A DNA stretch of 64,000 nt from NCBI RefSeq assembly GCF_003050705.1, contig NZ_QAOG01000008.1, forward strand, positions 1 through 64,000, read 5' to 3'. The notes beneath the pieces were generated by a model. It saw only the letters and a list, made by a program, of their open reading frames with translations, made no database searches and had not been told where the DNA came from. Shown piece by piece: positions 1-7,632 of this stretch. This DNA comes from Sphingomonas aurantiaca. Lineage in GTDB: Bacteria > Pseudomonadota > Alphaproteobacteria > Sphingomonadales > Sphingomonadaceae. Each line of letters begins with the position of its first letter. The stretch's first letter is position 1. A program made the translations under genes and the position numbers.

Positions 1-96
1 CTGCTCTTCCGTCAACCAAAACAGGTCGCTCATGCCAGTCTCCTTACGCAACCTGAATCAGATCGCGGCCATCACATCAATGGGTCCTGACCCTAG
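1..96 (-). mobile_element. Left-edge IS5-family element: transposase N-terminus plus terminal end
   Basis: Reading leftwards from 33, an ATG opens MSDLFWLTEEQ and runs off the window edge. This is the typical opening of the first ORF of two-frame IS5-family transposases common in sphingomonads. About 50 bp upstream, at 82-93, lies GGGTCCTGACCC, followed by TAG, giving CTAG at 93-96. A similar TTGACCCTAG sits at the end of the second IS fragment near 1485-1494, so I take 82-93 as the terminal inverted repeat and CTA(G) as the flank. Only the first 11 codons are visible, so completeness cannot be judged. Confidence 0.7.
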
Positions 97-361
97 ATGC
101 AAGATGGCCAAGTTTTGGGCAGGTTAGCATCTGTTCTTTAAGCCGCATGATATGTGACCCGTCGTCTCGAAGATTGGCGCTGCCGAGGAGACGGGGCCGA
201 GTTCATGGAAGATGGCACCATTGCCCCGATCAAGGTCGCAACGGGGGAGGTGCGCGGACATGGTCTGTCGATCGTCGATGTGACCACGAGGTGCGCCCCC
301 GAGTGCATGGTCATGGACCGCGCGGCGCCTATACGTTCGGCCTTAACCACGGTGCCGGACG

Positions 362-700
362 CGAGATCATAATCGCCGAAGGGTGCATAATTCACTCGTC
401 CAGTGCGGCAGTGGAGCGGGTATTCGGCTATTCGGAACATGAGGTAGTCAGCCGCAACGTAAGACTGCTCACATCCGCGGATCACCGAAGCCGGCATGAT
501 AGCTATGTCGAGCGGTATCTGACGACTAGCGAGCGCCCGATTATCGGCACCGGCCGCGTCTTGGTTGGACAACGCACAGATGGTACCGGCTTCCCGATGG
601 AACTGTCGGTTGGCGAGGCGGAACGCGCCGCCGGGCGCATCTTCACCGGCTTTATTCGCGATCTCACCACGCAGCAGCGGTTTGAGCTTCGCTTGGTGCA
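362..700 (+). pseudogene. FixL-like PAS-domain fragment of a sensor histidine kinase
   Basis: One frame reads as a PAS domain of the FixL type: a start resembling IIIAEGCIIHSSSAAVERVFGY, then RNVRLLTSADHRSRHDSY, IIGTGRVLVGQRTDGTGF and ending FTGFIRDLTTQQRFE. That covers essentially one PAS domain (about 110 residues) and its exit helix. No HisKA or HATPase domain follows; the frame runs into the reversed recombinase fragment near 695-715. No convincing start codon or upstream domain is present. FixL PAS domains bind haem and sense O2, but the fragment is too short to work. I see it as a relic captured between IS ends. Confidence 0.65.
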
Positions 701-902
701 CCCTGACCAGGCCACCGCTGCGGAGCTTGCTGTCGATCGCGAAGTCGAATAGCGCTCGGTCGCGCAGTCGCTTCTGCTGGTCGAGCCAGAAGCGTGTTGC
801 CCAGACCTGTTGCTGTTTCAGCGCTCGCTTCGCACCGATCAGCCGGTCTTCGTTCCAAGGCCCAACTTCGCGAAAGGCGGGGTTCATTGACGGATGACCC
901 AT
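695..902 (-). pseudogene. N-terminal stub of a tyrosine recombinase/integrase
   Basis: From an ATG at 902 the minus strand encodes about 69 residues containing NPAFREVGPWNEDRLIGAKR and later RDRALFDFAIDSKLRSGGLV. These match the opening of a family of short phage-type tyrosine recombinases in alphaproteobacteria, whose usual core is FNLAIDSKLRGCDLV. The similarity stops near 700, where the frame goes antisense through the FixL PAS fragment. The whole catalytic domain with its R-H-R-Y residues is missing, so the stub cannot recombine DNA. The abrupt junction with an unrelated fragment marks an old rearrangement breakpoint. Confidence 0.6.
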
Positions 903-1321
903 CGATCATCTCCATCGGCCCTGATCGGTCAATCGAGTATACGCATGCGCAGTAAACCGCCGGTTTCAAAATGTGGTTGATCAGCCGTCGACGATGCTGA
1001 ACGAGTTGTTGGTTTCGGGCGGAGCCTGGCGGTCTCTGTGCGGCCGGAAGTGGGTCATCACCAGGGAGCCCTTCTCTTAAAGCGTAGGGTCCACAGATGT
1101 CAGATGGCTAGACGCTCAGGCGCAGCTACATGATCCTGCCGGGAGGTTGGCTTGAACAGCAGAAAACAGACATGCGCCGTGATCAAGACGATAGGAGCTA
1201 ACCCGCAACACTATCTTGTTCCAATACCTCGGGCACATCGAGCGAACGTATAACCTGAGGGCGCCGGAGGCTGCGCGGATAGTTCATGGTGGAGTGGTGT
1301 TGATTCTCCTCGAAGGATTCG
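903..1321. other. No recognisable gene between recombinase stub and IS end
   Basis: About 420 bases with only short frames. None has a familiar domain, a convincing ribosome-binding site or a neighbour-linked start. It is probably degenerate sequence inside the IS-bounded block. Confidence 0.5.
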
Positions 1322-1494
1322 AACTGGAAGCGGCGCTATCGGCGCCGCAGCCGCATCGAGATCTTGTTCGGCCGCCTCAAGGATTGGCGCCGCGTGGCAA
1401 CCCGCTACGACCGTTGCCCGACAGCCTTCTTCTCTGCGGTTGCCCTCGCTGCCACCGTCATCTTCTGGCTGTGATCAACGAGTTTTGACCCTAG
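1322..1494 (+). mobile_element. 3' remnant of an IS5-family transposase with its right end
   Basis: The plus strand ends in a transposase C-terminus: RRYRRRSRIEILFGRLKDW, RRVATRYDRCPTAFFSAVAL and AATVIFWL, stopping at TGA 1472-1474. The E of the DDE triad (RIEILFGRLKDW) is included; the rest of the enzyme is missing. TTGACCCTAG at 1485-1494 resembles the end of the element at 82-96 and probably contains its terminal repeat plus a CTAG flank. The element is 5'-truncated and inactive. It points the opposite way from the left-edge copy, so the two ends bracket 93-1491. Confidence 0.7.
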
Positions 1495-1617
1495 GGCTTG
1501 GACTTCCAGTAGGAAATGACACCGTCCAACCCAGCACAAGCCCCCGATCAGTAACACTTGCGACGAACATCGCGATATCGGCTCGTTGTACTGGCGAGGG
1601 TGCGGTAACAACGCCTA

Positions 1618-2097
1618 TCATCGGGCAGCCTCTATTTCTGCCTCGAGCCAGCGGATGCGTCCGACGATGGCAACGAAGAAGGCCGTAGACCAGCCCAACA
1701 GGATGATGCCGTTCGCGCTCTCTATCGCGCCGACGACCCGCCAGCCGGGACCCAGCACGACATCGCCATAGCCCACCGTTGTGTAGGATGCGGTGGAGAA
1801 ATACAGTGCTGTCTCCAGCCCGGGCAGGGCGTGCACGACAATATAGAAACCGGCATACAGCCAGATTTCCGTGGCATGGAGCAGGAATAGGCCCGTCGCA
1901 GCCGCACCAATCGTGAGGGCTTGGCGTATCAGTTCGGCCTCACCGGCGCCCTTGCGATGTCGCCGCAGTAAAAGCATCAGACCACCGATGCCGAAAAGAT
2001 GCATCGCGCACGTCACGGCAACCAGAGCGGTCGCGGCAAAGAGTTGGACGATCAGGTGCATGACCGGAGCGTCCACGAACGGCATCGTTCGCGCCAT
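1618..2097 (-). CDS. Two-transmembrane potassium channel (Ion_trans_2)
   Basis: A 159-residue inner-membrane protein. It has an N-terminal hydrophobic segment (about residues 12-42), then a classic pore module: outer helix (about 62-88), pore helix ALYFSTASYTTVGYGD with the K+ selectivity filter TVGYGD near residues 107-112, and inner helix (about 122-148). A short charged tail RIRWLEAEIEAAR follows. No RCK or cyclic-nucleotide domain is attached, so gating is unknown. It lies 24 bp beyond the universal stress gene on the same strand and is probably co-transcribed with it. A role in K+ or membrane-potential balance under stress is inferred from the neighbours. Confidence 0.85.
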   Translation of the reverse strand: MARTMPFVDAPVMHLIVQLFAATALVAVTCAMHLFGIGGLMLLLRRHRKGAGEAELIRQALTIGAAATGLFLLHATEIWLYAGFYIVVHALPGLETALYFSTASYTTVGYGDVVLGPGWRVVGAIESANGIILLGWSTAFFVAIVGRIRWLEAEIEAAR

Positions 2098-2121
2098 CCG
2101 TGGAATCCCTTAGCCACCGGG

Positions 2122-2934
2122 CTAGCGCCGGTGGACAAGCAGCATCGGCACGTCGCATTCCCTGAGCATGGTCCGTGTCGGACCGCCAAAGATCGCCTCG
2201 ATCGTCCGGGCGTGACCGAAGCCGCCCATGACGACGAAGTCGTGACGCGCCATCGCGACCTCACGCAGCAGTGCCTCGCCCACGCGCTCGAAGCCGACCG
2301 GTTCGTTCTTGATCGTGCTCGTGATTCCGTGCCGCGCCAGATAGCGCGCGGCCTCTCCCACGCCGGTCGCCGTCGCGCCGTTGTCGACATGGAACAGAGT
2401 GACCGACTTGGCGACCTGAAGCAGCGGCAGCGCCGAACACAGCGCGGCCTCGGCATCCTGCGAGCCGTCCCACGCCACCAGCGCGCGTCCATGGACAGTG
2501 ATGCCGCGACACGCGGGTGGCACGGCCAGGACCGGCTTGCCGGTATGGACGAGCAGATCGCCGATGACGTGCGTCATGTGCGGGAAAAACGCGTCGGCAT
2601 CATCGGTGCTGACGACGATGAGGTCGATCAGCGCGGAGCGCGCTTCCAGCGTCTGCGACAGGAATCCGGTCGTGCTGGTCCAGTCGAACGGTACATCCTC
2701 GCGCTCGATCCTGGTACGCATGCGACTGGCATGCGCCGCCTCGATCGCGTTCTCTTCGGCAAGGAGCAATCCCCCCGCTGTCATCGGCACAGAATAATCA
2801 CCGATATATTCGGGAACGATCGTCAGATCGAGGCATGCAAGATGGCCTTCCACCGCACGGGCGACATCAAGCGCGGCCTGATAGCGCGCCTCCTGGCCCT
2901 CATCGTCGTGGATCAGCAGAAGAATGCTCTTCAT
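2122..2934 (-). CDS. Universal stress protein, tandem UspA domains
   Basis: A 270-residue cytoplasmic protein with two UspA folds. The first starts MKSILLLIHDDEGQ. The second ends FVVMGGFGHARTIEAIFGGP then TMLRECDVPMLLVH, which carries the G-x2-G-x9-G ATP-binding loop. The C-terminal half is therefore probably the nucleotide-binding one. ATG 2934 is chosen because AAGGAGACG precedes it at good spacing; a TTG one codon earlier is possible. Tandem Usps of this length occur beside ion channels and transporters in stress regulons. It heads a minus-strand run with the channel downstream and a Cys-rich gene upstream. Confidence 0.88.
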   Translation of the reverse strand: MKSILLLIHDDEGQEARYQAALDVARAVEGHLACLDLTIVPEYIGDYSVPMTAGGLLLAEENAIEAAHASRMRTRIEREDVPFDWTSTTGFLSQTLEARSALIDLIVVSTDDADAFFPHMTHVIGDLLVHTGKPVLAVPPACRGITVHGRALVAWDGSQDAEAALCSALPLLQVAKSVTLFHVDNGATATGVGEAARYLARHGITSTIKNEPVGFERVGEALLREVAMARHDFVVMGGFGHARTIEAIFGGPTRTMLRECDVPMLLVHRR

Positions 2935-2967
2935 CAATCGTCTCCTTTCGTGGGTTGCCGGGAACGG

Positions 2968-3333
2968 TTACGAGGCGCGAACCAGGGTCGATAGGCACGG
3001 TTTCCCAGGTATCCGGGTCGGCGCCGGCACTGACGGTTCTGGTGCGATCGCGTCGTAGGATGCCTGGCCGAACAGCGCTCCCGCCCGACACGACGCGGCA
3101 AGCGTCTGGCATAGCGGCCGCAAGGTGCAGTCCGCACACTCCCTTGGATCGGCAATGGCGCGGCACTTCGCGCAATACGCCCTTGCCATCGCCGCATGGG
3201 GCAAGCGTGCGACCGAATCCTCGGCCGCTCCGGCCCGTCCAATTTCATCCCAGGCGCGCCGTCTTAAATAGGCCCGCTCGGCCGGGTTCGGATCGGCGGG
3301 GGGCCGCCCTCCCGGCGGTGGATCGACGATCAT
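2968..3333 (-). CDS. Small Cys-rich hypothetical protein
   Basis: A 121-residue protein of unknown function. The N-terminal part is charged and helical (AERAYLRRRAWDEIGRA). Its centre carries Cys pairs, YCAKCRA, ECADCTLRPLCQTL and SCRAG, spaced like a small metal- or Fe-S-binding site. The C-terminus is Pro-rich and probably disordered. Its ATG overlaps the stop of the oxidoreductase gene by four bases (ATGA), so the two are translationally coupled and probably work together. I do not recognise a named family. A metal-binding or redox-regulatory role is a guess from the cysteines and context. Confidence 0.6.
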   Translation of the reverse strand: MIVDPPPGGRPPADPNPAERAYLRRRAWDEIGRAGAAEDSVARLPHAAMARAYCAKCRAIADPRECADCTLRPLCQTLAASCRAGALFGQASYDAIAPEPSVPAPTRIPGKPCLSTLVRAS

Positions 3334-4007
3334 GATTCATACACCTCCACAAGAAGGGTATTCTCCAACATCGCGCATGTGCGCGCAGCGGTATGGCGGA
3401 CGCGATCGAGTTGTGTGGTTGCGTACGCCGTACTCATGTTTGGCACGACCGACTCGATCATGACGTGCTCGCTTTGCTTCATGCCGAAGCCGCGCCACAG
3501 ATAGACATCGAGGATTTCACGCAAGGACAGCACTTGCCCGCGCTCGCTCAGCCAGTCGAGCGGCAGACCGGACGTGCTGAACGACAGGAGCGGCTTGCCT
3601 GCCAGCCCTGTTTGCCCGCGCTGATCGTGGACGGCACGAAACGAGTAATTCGCGCCGAGGACGCGATCGATATACCCTTTCAGGATCGCCGGCGGCATGC
3701 CGTACCAGATCGGGTATACGAGAACGATGACGTCGGCGTCGCGGACATGATCCAGTTCCTCAGCGACATCGGCGCGCGGCGCCCATGGGGACTGGCCGGG
3801 GCGCTCGTCTTCCTTGAGCACCGGATCGAATCCCAGCGCATAAAGGTCGCGAACGACTGCCTTGTGACCGCGGTCGCGGACTTCCGCCGAATAGGCATCG
3901 ACGATCGCGGTATCGAAACTCGCGGGTGACGGGTTGGCGCAGATGACCAAGTGCGTCGAACGCGCGGTCTGCGTTTTGGAAATATTGGTGTTCATGGTCG
4001 GAGTCAT
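3330..4007 (-). CDS. NAD(P)H-dependent flavodoxin-fold oxidoreductase
   Basis: About 225 residues, related to the NQO1/MdaB/KefF branch of flavodoxin-like quinone reductases. After a short polar tail, HLVICANPSPASFDTAIVDA is the first beta strand and phosphate loop for FMN/FAD. DADVIVLVYPIWYGMPPAIL is the conserved YPIWW-like flavin motif, and KGYIDRVLGANYSF follows as expected. Such enzymes pass two electrons from NAD(P)H to quinones or electrophiles in the cytoplasm. ATG 4007 is used; a GTG lies two codons earlier and another ATG (MNTNISKT) four codons later. The gene is coupled by ATGA to the Cys-rich gene. Confidence 0.85.
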   Translation of the reverse strand: MTPTMNTNISKTQTARSTHLVICANPSPASFDTAIVDAYSAEVRDRGHKAVVRDLYALGFDPVLKEDERPGQSPWAPRADVAEELDHVRDADVIVLVYPIWYGMPPAILKGYIDRVLGANYSFRAVHDQRGQTGLAGKPLLSFSTSGLPLDWLSERGQVLSLREILDVYLWRGFGMKQSEHVMIESVVPNMSTAYATTQLDRVRHTAARTCAMLENTLLVEVYES

Positions 4008-4117
4008 CGTCACGCCCCATCATGAGTGAACCGGCCGCATCATCGACCGGGATGCAGGCGCGAGATATGCGTAGTTATACTGAGGACCCGCACAGAAGTA
4101 CGGGATAGCCTTGGCGA

Positions 4118-4768
4118 TCAGGCAGACACGCGCGTGCTCCATGCAAGCCAGCCGGCCACGGCCAGGAGCGCAACAGCATAGGTCCGGCCGAGCCATTCCG
4201 ACGTGTGGTTCGTAACCAAGATCCGCGACCGCGCGGCAAGCATCACGATGCTGCAATGGACCGTGGTGGCAATGACGAGGTGCACCGATCCCAGGGTCAA
4301 CGCCTGAAGCGGCAAGCTGCCACGCTTGCCGTCGAGGAACGCCGGCAAAAGGACCGCATAGAGAATCGCGGCCTTCACGTTAAGCAGGTTGGCAAGCAGC
4401 CCGCGCGCGAAAAGCCGCGTTCTTTGCAACGGCAACTCATGCGCATTCGTCATCGGTTCTGGATGCCACGCATCTTTTGCCAGCCAGACCATGTAGACCA
4501 CGCCGGACCAGCGCAGCGTCTCGTAGACATACCTGTTGTCGAGGAAGCCCTGCGCGACTCCGGCAACGGTTGCCGCGAGGTAGAGCGCCAAGCCAAGCGT
4601 GACGCCGGCGATCACAGTCAGTCCCGCGGATCGTCCCCGCTGGGCGGCGACGATGGCGAGATAGCCCATATTCGGTCCAGGCGTCAGTTCGATCAGCAGC
4701 GCCGTGGCGGTGAATCGCAGCAGCGTCGGGAGCGCTATCGGGCCTAGCGTCAGCGACATGTCATTCAT
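4118..4768 (-). CDS. LysE/RhtB-family amino-acid exporter
   Basis: 216 residues, with about six membrane helices. The family signature is in the first loop: LLIELTPGPNMGYLAIVAAQ followed by GRSAGLTVIAGVTLGLALY. Members export amino acids or small metabolites across the inner membrane by proton antiport; the substrate cannot be read from sequence. Length and topology are normal for the family. It stands between two universal stress genes on the same strand, with gaps of about 70-100 bp, and may be read together with them. Confidence 0.85.
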   Translation of the reverse strand: MNDMSLTLGPIALPTLLRFTATALLIELTPGPNMGYLAIVAAQRGRSAGLTVIAGVTLGLALYLAATVAGVAQGFLDNRYVYETLRWSGVVYMVWLAKDAWHPEPMTNAHELPLQRTRLFARGLLANLLNVKAAILYAVLLPAFLDGKRGSLPLQALTLGSVHLVIATTVHCSIVMLAARSRILVTNHTSEWLGRTYAVALLAVAGWLAWSTRVSA

Positions 4769-4840
4769 GATCTACCGTCCACTGCGCATCGCACGTGTTC
4801 GTCCCCGACGCTTGGGCCTTGGCGAGGCAAGAGTGTTCGC

Positions 4841-5668
4841 CTAGCCCACGATCAGGATGGGCACCGTGCTGGCCTCGACGAAGTCGCGGGTCACCCCCCC
4901 CAGCACGATGTCGCGGACTCGCGAATGCGCAAACCCGCCGATCACGAGAAGATCGGCTTTCTGCTCCTTTGCATAGAGCGTCAGCGTTTCGGCGGGGGGT
5001 TTCACCGCGTTGACGATCCAGTGCCCCTCCGCCGCGAAGCCGTGCCGGGAGAGATGTCGTTTCACCTCGGCATGAGCATCCTTCTCGCGCCCGCATTGAT
5101 GGAGCGTGTCGCCGACCGTCACGATGTCGATGGCAGCGCCCGGCTCCGCCAGTTGTATCAGGGTGTGCAGGGCGCGCGTGGCTTCGGGCGACGGCGTCCA
5201 GCCGAGTATCGCCCGATGAACCCAGGTGATGTCGGCGTCGTAGGGCAGGATCAGTAGCGGCGTACCGCTCGCCCGGATCAGCGTCTGCGCGACGCGCCGG
5301 CGCAGCCATGGTGTCGCCCAGGTCTCGAGCGCGCCCATGACGATGATATCCGCCACCTGCCGGCTCCGACGCAAATCCCCGGCGAGCCATGCCACATCGT
5401 CGTGAAAGCCAAAGACATCCCTGGGGCTATCGCAGTCCTTCAATGCGTCCTTTACCTGCGCGACGTTGGCGGCATCGTCGCCCATCAGGACGACCTCGGG
5501 CACGTACACCGCGCCAAAGGGGGCCAGAGCCGGAGACGTCATCGGTGCCGGGGTAAGAACGGCGACCTCCAGATGGGCGCCTCTCGCTTCCGCAAATCCG
5601 GCGACAGCCCGGAGGAAGGGGGCCGCGATATCGCCATTGTCGACGACGGCCAGAACGCTCTTGAGCAT
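4841..5668 (-). CDS. Universal stress protein, tandem UspA domains (second copy)
   Basis: 275 residues, again two UspA domains. The start MLKSVLAVVDNGDIAAPFLR at 5668 follows GGAGAAGCGATC; the frame continues 40 codons further upstream, but that part looks non-coding. Domain 1 includes DIIVMGALETWATPWL. Domain 2 ends ADLLVIGGFAHSRVRD followed by IVLGGVTRDF, a Usp loop with one Gly of the ATP motif replaced (GGFAHS instead of GGxGHS). It resembles the copy at 2122-2934 but is clearly diverged. A stress or low-energy role is known for the family; the ligand is unknown. Confidence 0.85.
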   Translation of the reverse strand: MLKSVLAVVDNGDIAAPFLRAVAGFAEARGAHLEVAVLTPAPMTSPALAPFGAVYVPEVVLMGDDAANVAQVKDALKDCDSPRDVFGFHDDVAWLAGDLRRSRQVADIIVMGALETWATPWLRRRVAQTLIRASGTPLLILPYDADITWVHRAILGWTPSPEATRALHTLIQLAEPGAAIDIVTVGDTLHQCGREKDAHAEVKRHLSRHGFAAEGHWIVNAVKPPAETLTLYAKEQKADLLVIGGFAHSRVRDIVLGGVTRDFVEASTVPILIVG

Positions 5669-5924
5669 GATCGCTTCTCCTTGGAACGAGCAATGACAGC
5701 CAAATGCGCCGCTGGCCTTCCGTAGTTTCCCGTAGGCCCCCCGAAATTGATGCCGTCGATCGTGAAAGATGATGACGCAGCCGGCCAACGGCCAGCCGGT
5801 GCGGGCGATACGTCGCTACCAGCACGAGGAGGCCATCCCAGAGGACGCAGGCTAGCGTCCTACTGCGACAGGGTTTGTCGCGCAGCGCGGCGAGCCGGGA
5901 CCGGCGGCCGGCTTTGGGCCTGGT

Positions 5925-6425
5925 CGGCAAGCGTCACGGGATGGACGGCGAGTATTCGGCTGGGGGAATCCCCCCCCCCCCGCTGCGCGCGATTGCCTTG
6001 CGGACCAGCGGCTTGCACGTTTCGAGCAGCGCGAGCCCGGCGATCGGCACGTGCACCGCGAAGATGAACGCCATGGCCTTGCGGAGATTGTCGTAGATCC
6101 GCCGTCCCAGCCGCACGGATCGACGATCGCGCCGAAATCATCGTCAATCAGCATGATCGCGGCGGCTTCGCGCGCGACGTCGGTCCCGCGCTTGCCCTTC
6201 GCCACGCCGATATGCTCCAGCGTCGCGGGCGACTGTCCGATCCGGCCCAGCTCGGTACGGGGCCCGGTCGTGAGAACGCGCGCAAGCCCGCTGTCGCACG
6301 TGATGAGTTAGCTCGGATAGACCAAGGGCCGGGCTTTGCCCACGGGCGGCGATTCCCCGGGTGAGAAGCGACCCGTCGGTCCGGAGATCGGCGGCGATCC
6401 CGCCCCGGGCGAGCCGCGTCGCCTA
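5925..6425 (-). pseudogene. Collapsed cation-transporting P-type ATPase
   Basis: Pieces of one P-type ATPase appear in order on the minus strand. An actuator-domain piece (GGIAADLRTDGSLLT, GESPPVGKA, then LTTGPRTELGRIGQS) is followed directly by the end of the P-domain (GKRGTDVAREAAAIMLIDDD). After a frame change comes the TM5-6 region (LGRRIYDNLRKAMAFIF, AVHVPIAGLALL). The phosphorylated DKTGT loop, N-domain and TM3-4 are deleted. A TAA sits in frame near 6310, and further frame changes occur near 6115 and 6355. It is certainly non-functional. Intact relatives are CtpF/MgtA-like cation pumps often found with universal stress genes. Confidence 0.75.
5970..5981. repeat. Run of 12 cytosines
   Basis: A C12 homopolymer preceded by GGGGGAAT at 5962-5969. 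It lies at the 3' side of the dead ATPase, so a length change would hit no intact gene. The tract is also a likely sequencing weak point. Confidence 0.8.
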
Positions 6426-6483
6426 TAACGAAACTGGGCGCTTCATTATTGGCGACGAGCGCCTTGCAGTTGGAGAATGTCCT

Positions 6484-7632
6484 TTGTGGGTCGAACGCGT
6501 CAATCTGTCGGGCATTGCCGAATCTACCTCGGTTTTGAGGTCACGCAGCAGCCCAGCGCAACTTGTCATCACGTTCGGCCCCACGCAGTCCCTTCGATCG
6601 GGTGAAATCACGCGCTTGCTGAGAACGAGTTTTCCAGAAGCGATCCTATTTGGCTGCAGCACCGGAACAACCGTCGAAGGCCGCTCCCTATCGGACACCA
6701 ACACCGTCGCTGTCGCGATTGGATTCGAAACATCCTGGGCACGGGTCGCGATCGAACGCATTGCCGACATGTCGGACTCCTATCGAGCCGGCCAAGCGAT
6801 TGGCCTCGAGCTAGGTGGCGAACAGCTCGTAGGCGTGCTTGTTCTATCGGATGGACTTGCCGTCAACGGTAGCGCGCTTGTCAACGGCCTGAAGAATACC
6901 CTGCCAGAGCATGTCAAAATCAGCGGGGGGCTGGCCGGGGATGGCGCACAATTCGCCGATACGTTGGTAACGGTCGGCGATCTTGCAGAATCGGGGCTTA
7001 TTGCAGCAGTGGGATTGTACGGACCGTCGCTGCGCATGACGCATGAAGCCGCCGGCGGATGGGATGAGTTTGGGCCCGTGCGCATAATTACGCGATCGGA
7101 CGATTCCATCCTTTATGAACTGGACGGCAAGCCGGCACTCGACCTCTACGAAACCTACCTCGGCGACGAAGCCGCCGCTCTGCCAGCCTCTGCCCTGCTC
7201 TATCCTCTTAAAATCTGGGACCCTGCCTGCCCAGACGATGAAGTCGTTCGTACTGTCCTAAGCGTCGATCATGCGCGTCGCTCGATGAAGTTCGCGGGCG
7301 ACATTCCCCAGGGCTGGAAAGCCCGCCTGATGCGCGGCTCGTTCGAGCGCCTGATCGACAGCGCTGCCGAGGCAGCGGATAGCGCCAAATCGCAAATGGA
7401 AAACCAAACCAGTTATGACGGCCTATGCCTAATCGTAAGTTGTGTCGGACGCCGCCTGCTCATGGGACAACAAACAGAAGAGGAAATTGACGTGGTTTAC
7501 TCGTCTATCGGTGGATCTTTCCCGATAGTCGGTTTCTATTCATACGGCGAGATTTTAGCTAACAGCAAGACCGGACCTTCCGGCCTCCATAACCAGACGA
7601 TCACGTTGACGATGATCTCAGAGGTCGCGTAA
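6484..7632 (+). CDS. FIST-domain sensor protein (possible NosP-like NO sensor)
   Basis: About 382 residues with FIST_N (AQLVITFGPTQSLRSGEI, EAILFGCSTGTTVEG, KISGGLAGDGAQFADTLV) and FIST_C (ELDGKPALDLYETYLGDE, KFAGDIPQGWKARLMRG, VVYSSIGGSFPIVGFYSYGE). I start it at TTG 6484, which has GGAGAA 6 bp upstream. The frame stays open to a GTG at 6361, but that stretch overlaps the ATPase relic. FIST proteins are cytoplasmic ligand sensors; the NosP subgroup binds haem and NO and controls a partner kinase or c-di-GMP enzyme. The stop overlaps the next ATG (TAATG), strongly coupling it to the GGDEF-EAL gene. Haem binding is not shown by the sequence. Confidence 0.82.
   Translation: MWVERVNLSGIAESTSVLRSRSSPAQLVITFGPTQSLRSGEITRLLRTSFPEAILFGCSTGTTVEGRSLSDTNTVAVAIGFETSWARVAIERIADMSDSYRAGQAIGLELGGEQLVGVLVLSDGLAVNGSALVNGLKNTLPEHVKISGGLAGDGAQFADTLVTVGDLAESGLIAAVGLYGPSLRMTHEAAGGWDEFGPVRIITRSDDSILYELDGKPALDLYETYLGDEAAALPASALLYPLKIWDPACPDDEVVRTVLSVDHARRSMKFAGDIPQGWKARLMRGSFERLIDSAAEAADSAKSQMENQTSYDGLCLIVSCVGRRLLMGQQTEEEIDVVYSSIGGSFPIVGFYSYGEILANSKTGPSGLHNQTITLTMISEVA

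Noticed and set aside
695-902. Prophage or integrative element marked by the recombinase
   Set aside because: Only the N-terminal stub remains, and no phage or transfer genes or attachment repeats are seen.
5970-5981. C12 tract as a phase-variation switch
   Set aside because: It lies in a dead gene's remains, not in a promoter or intact frame.
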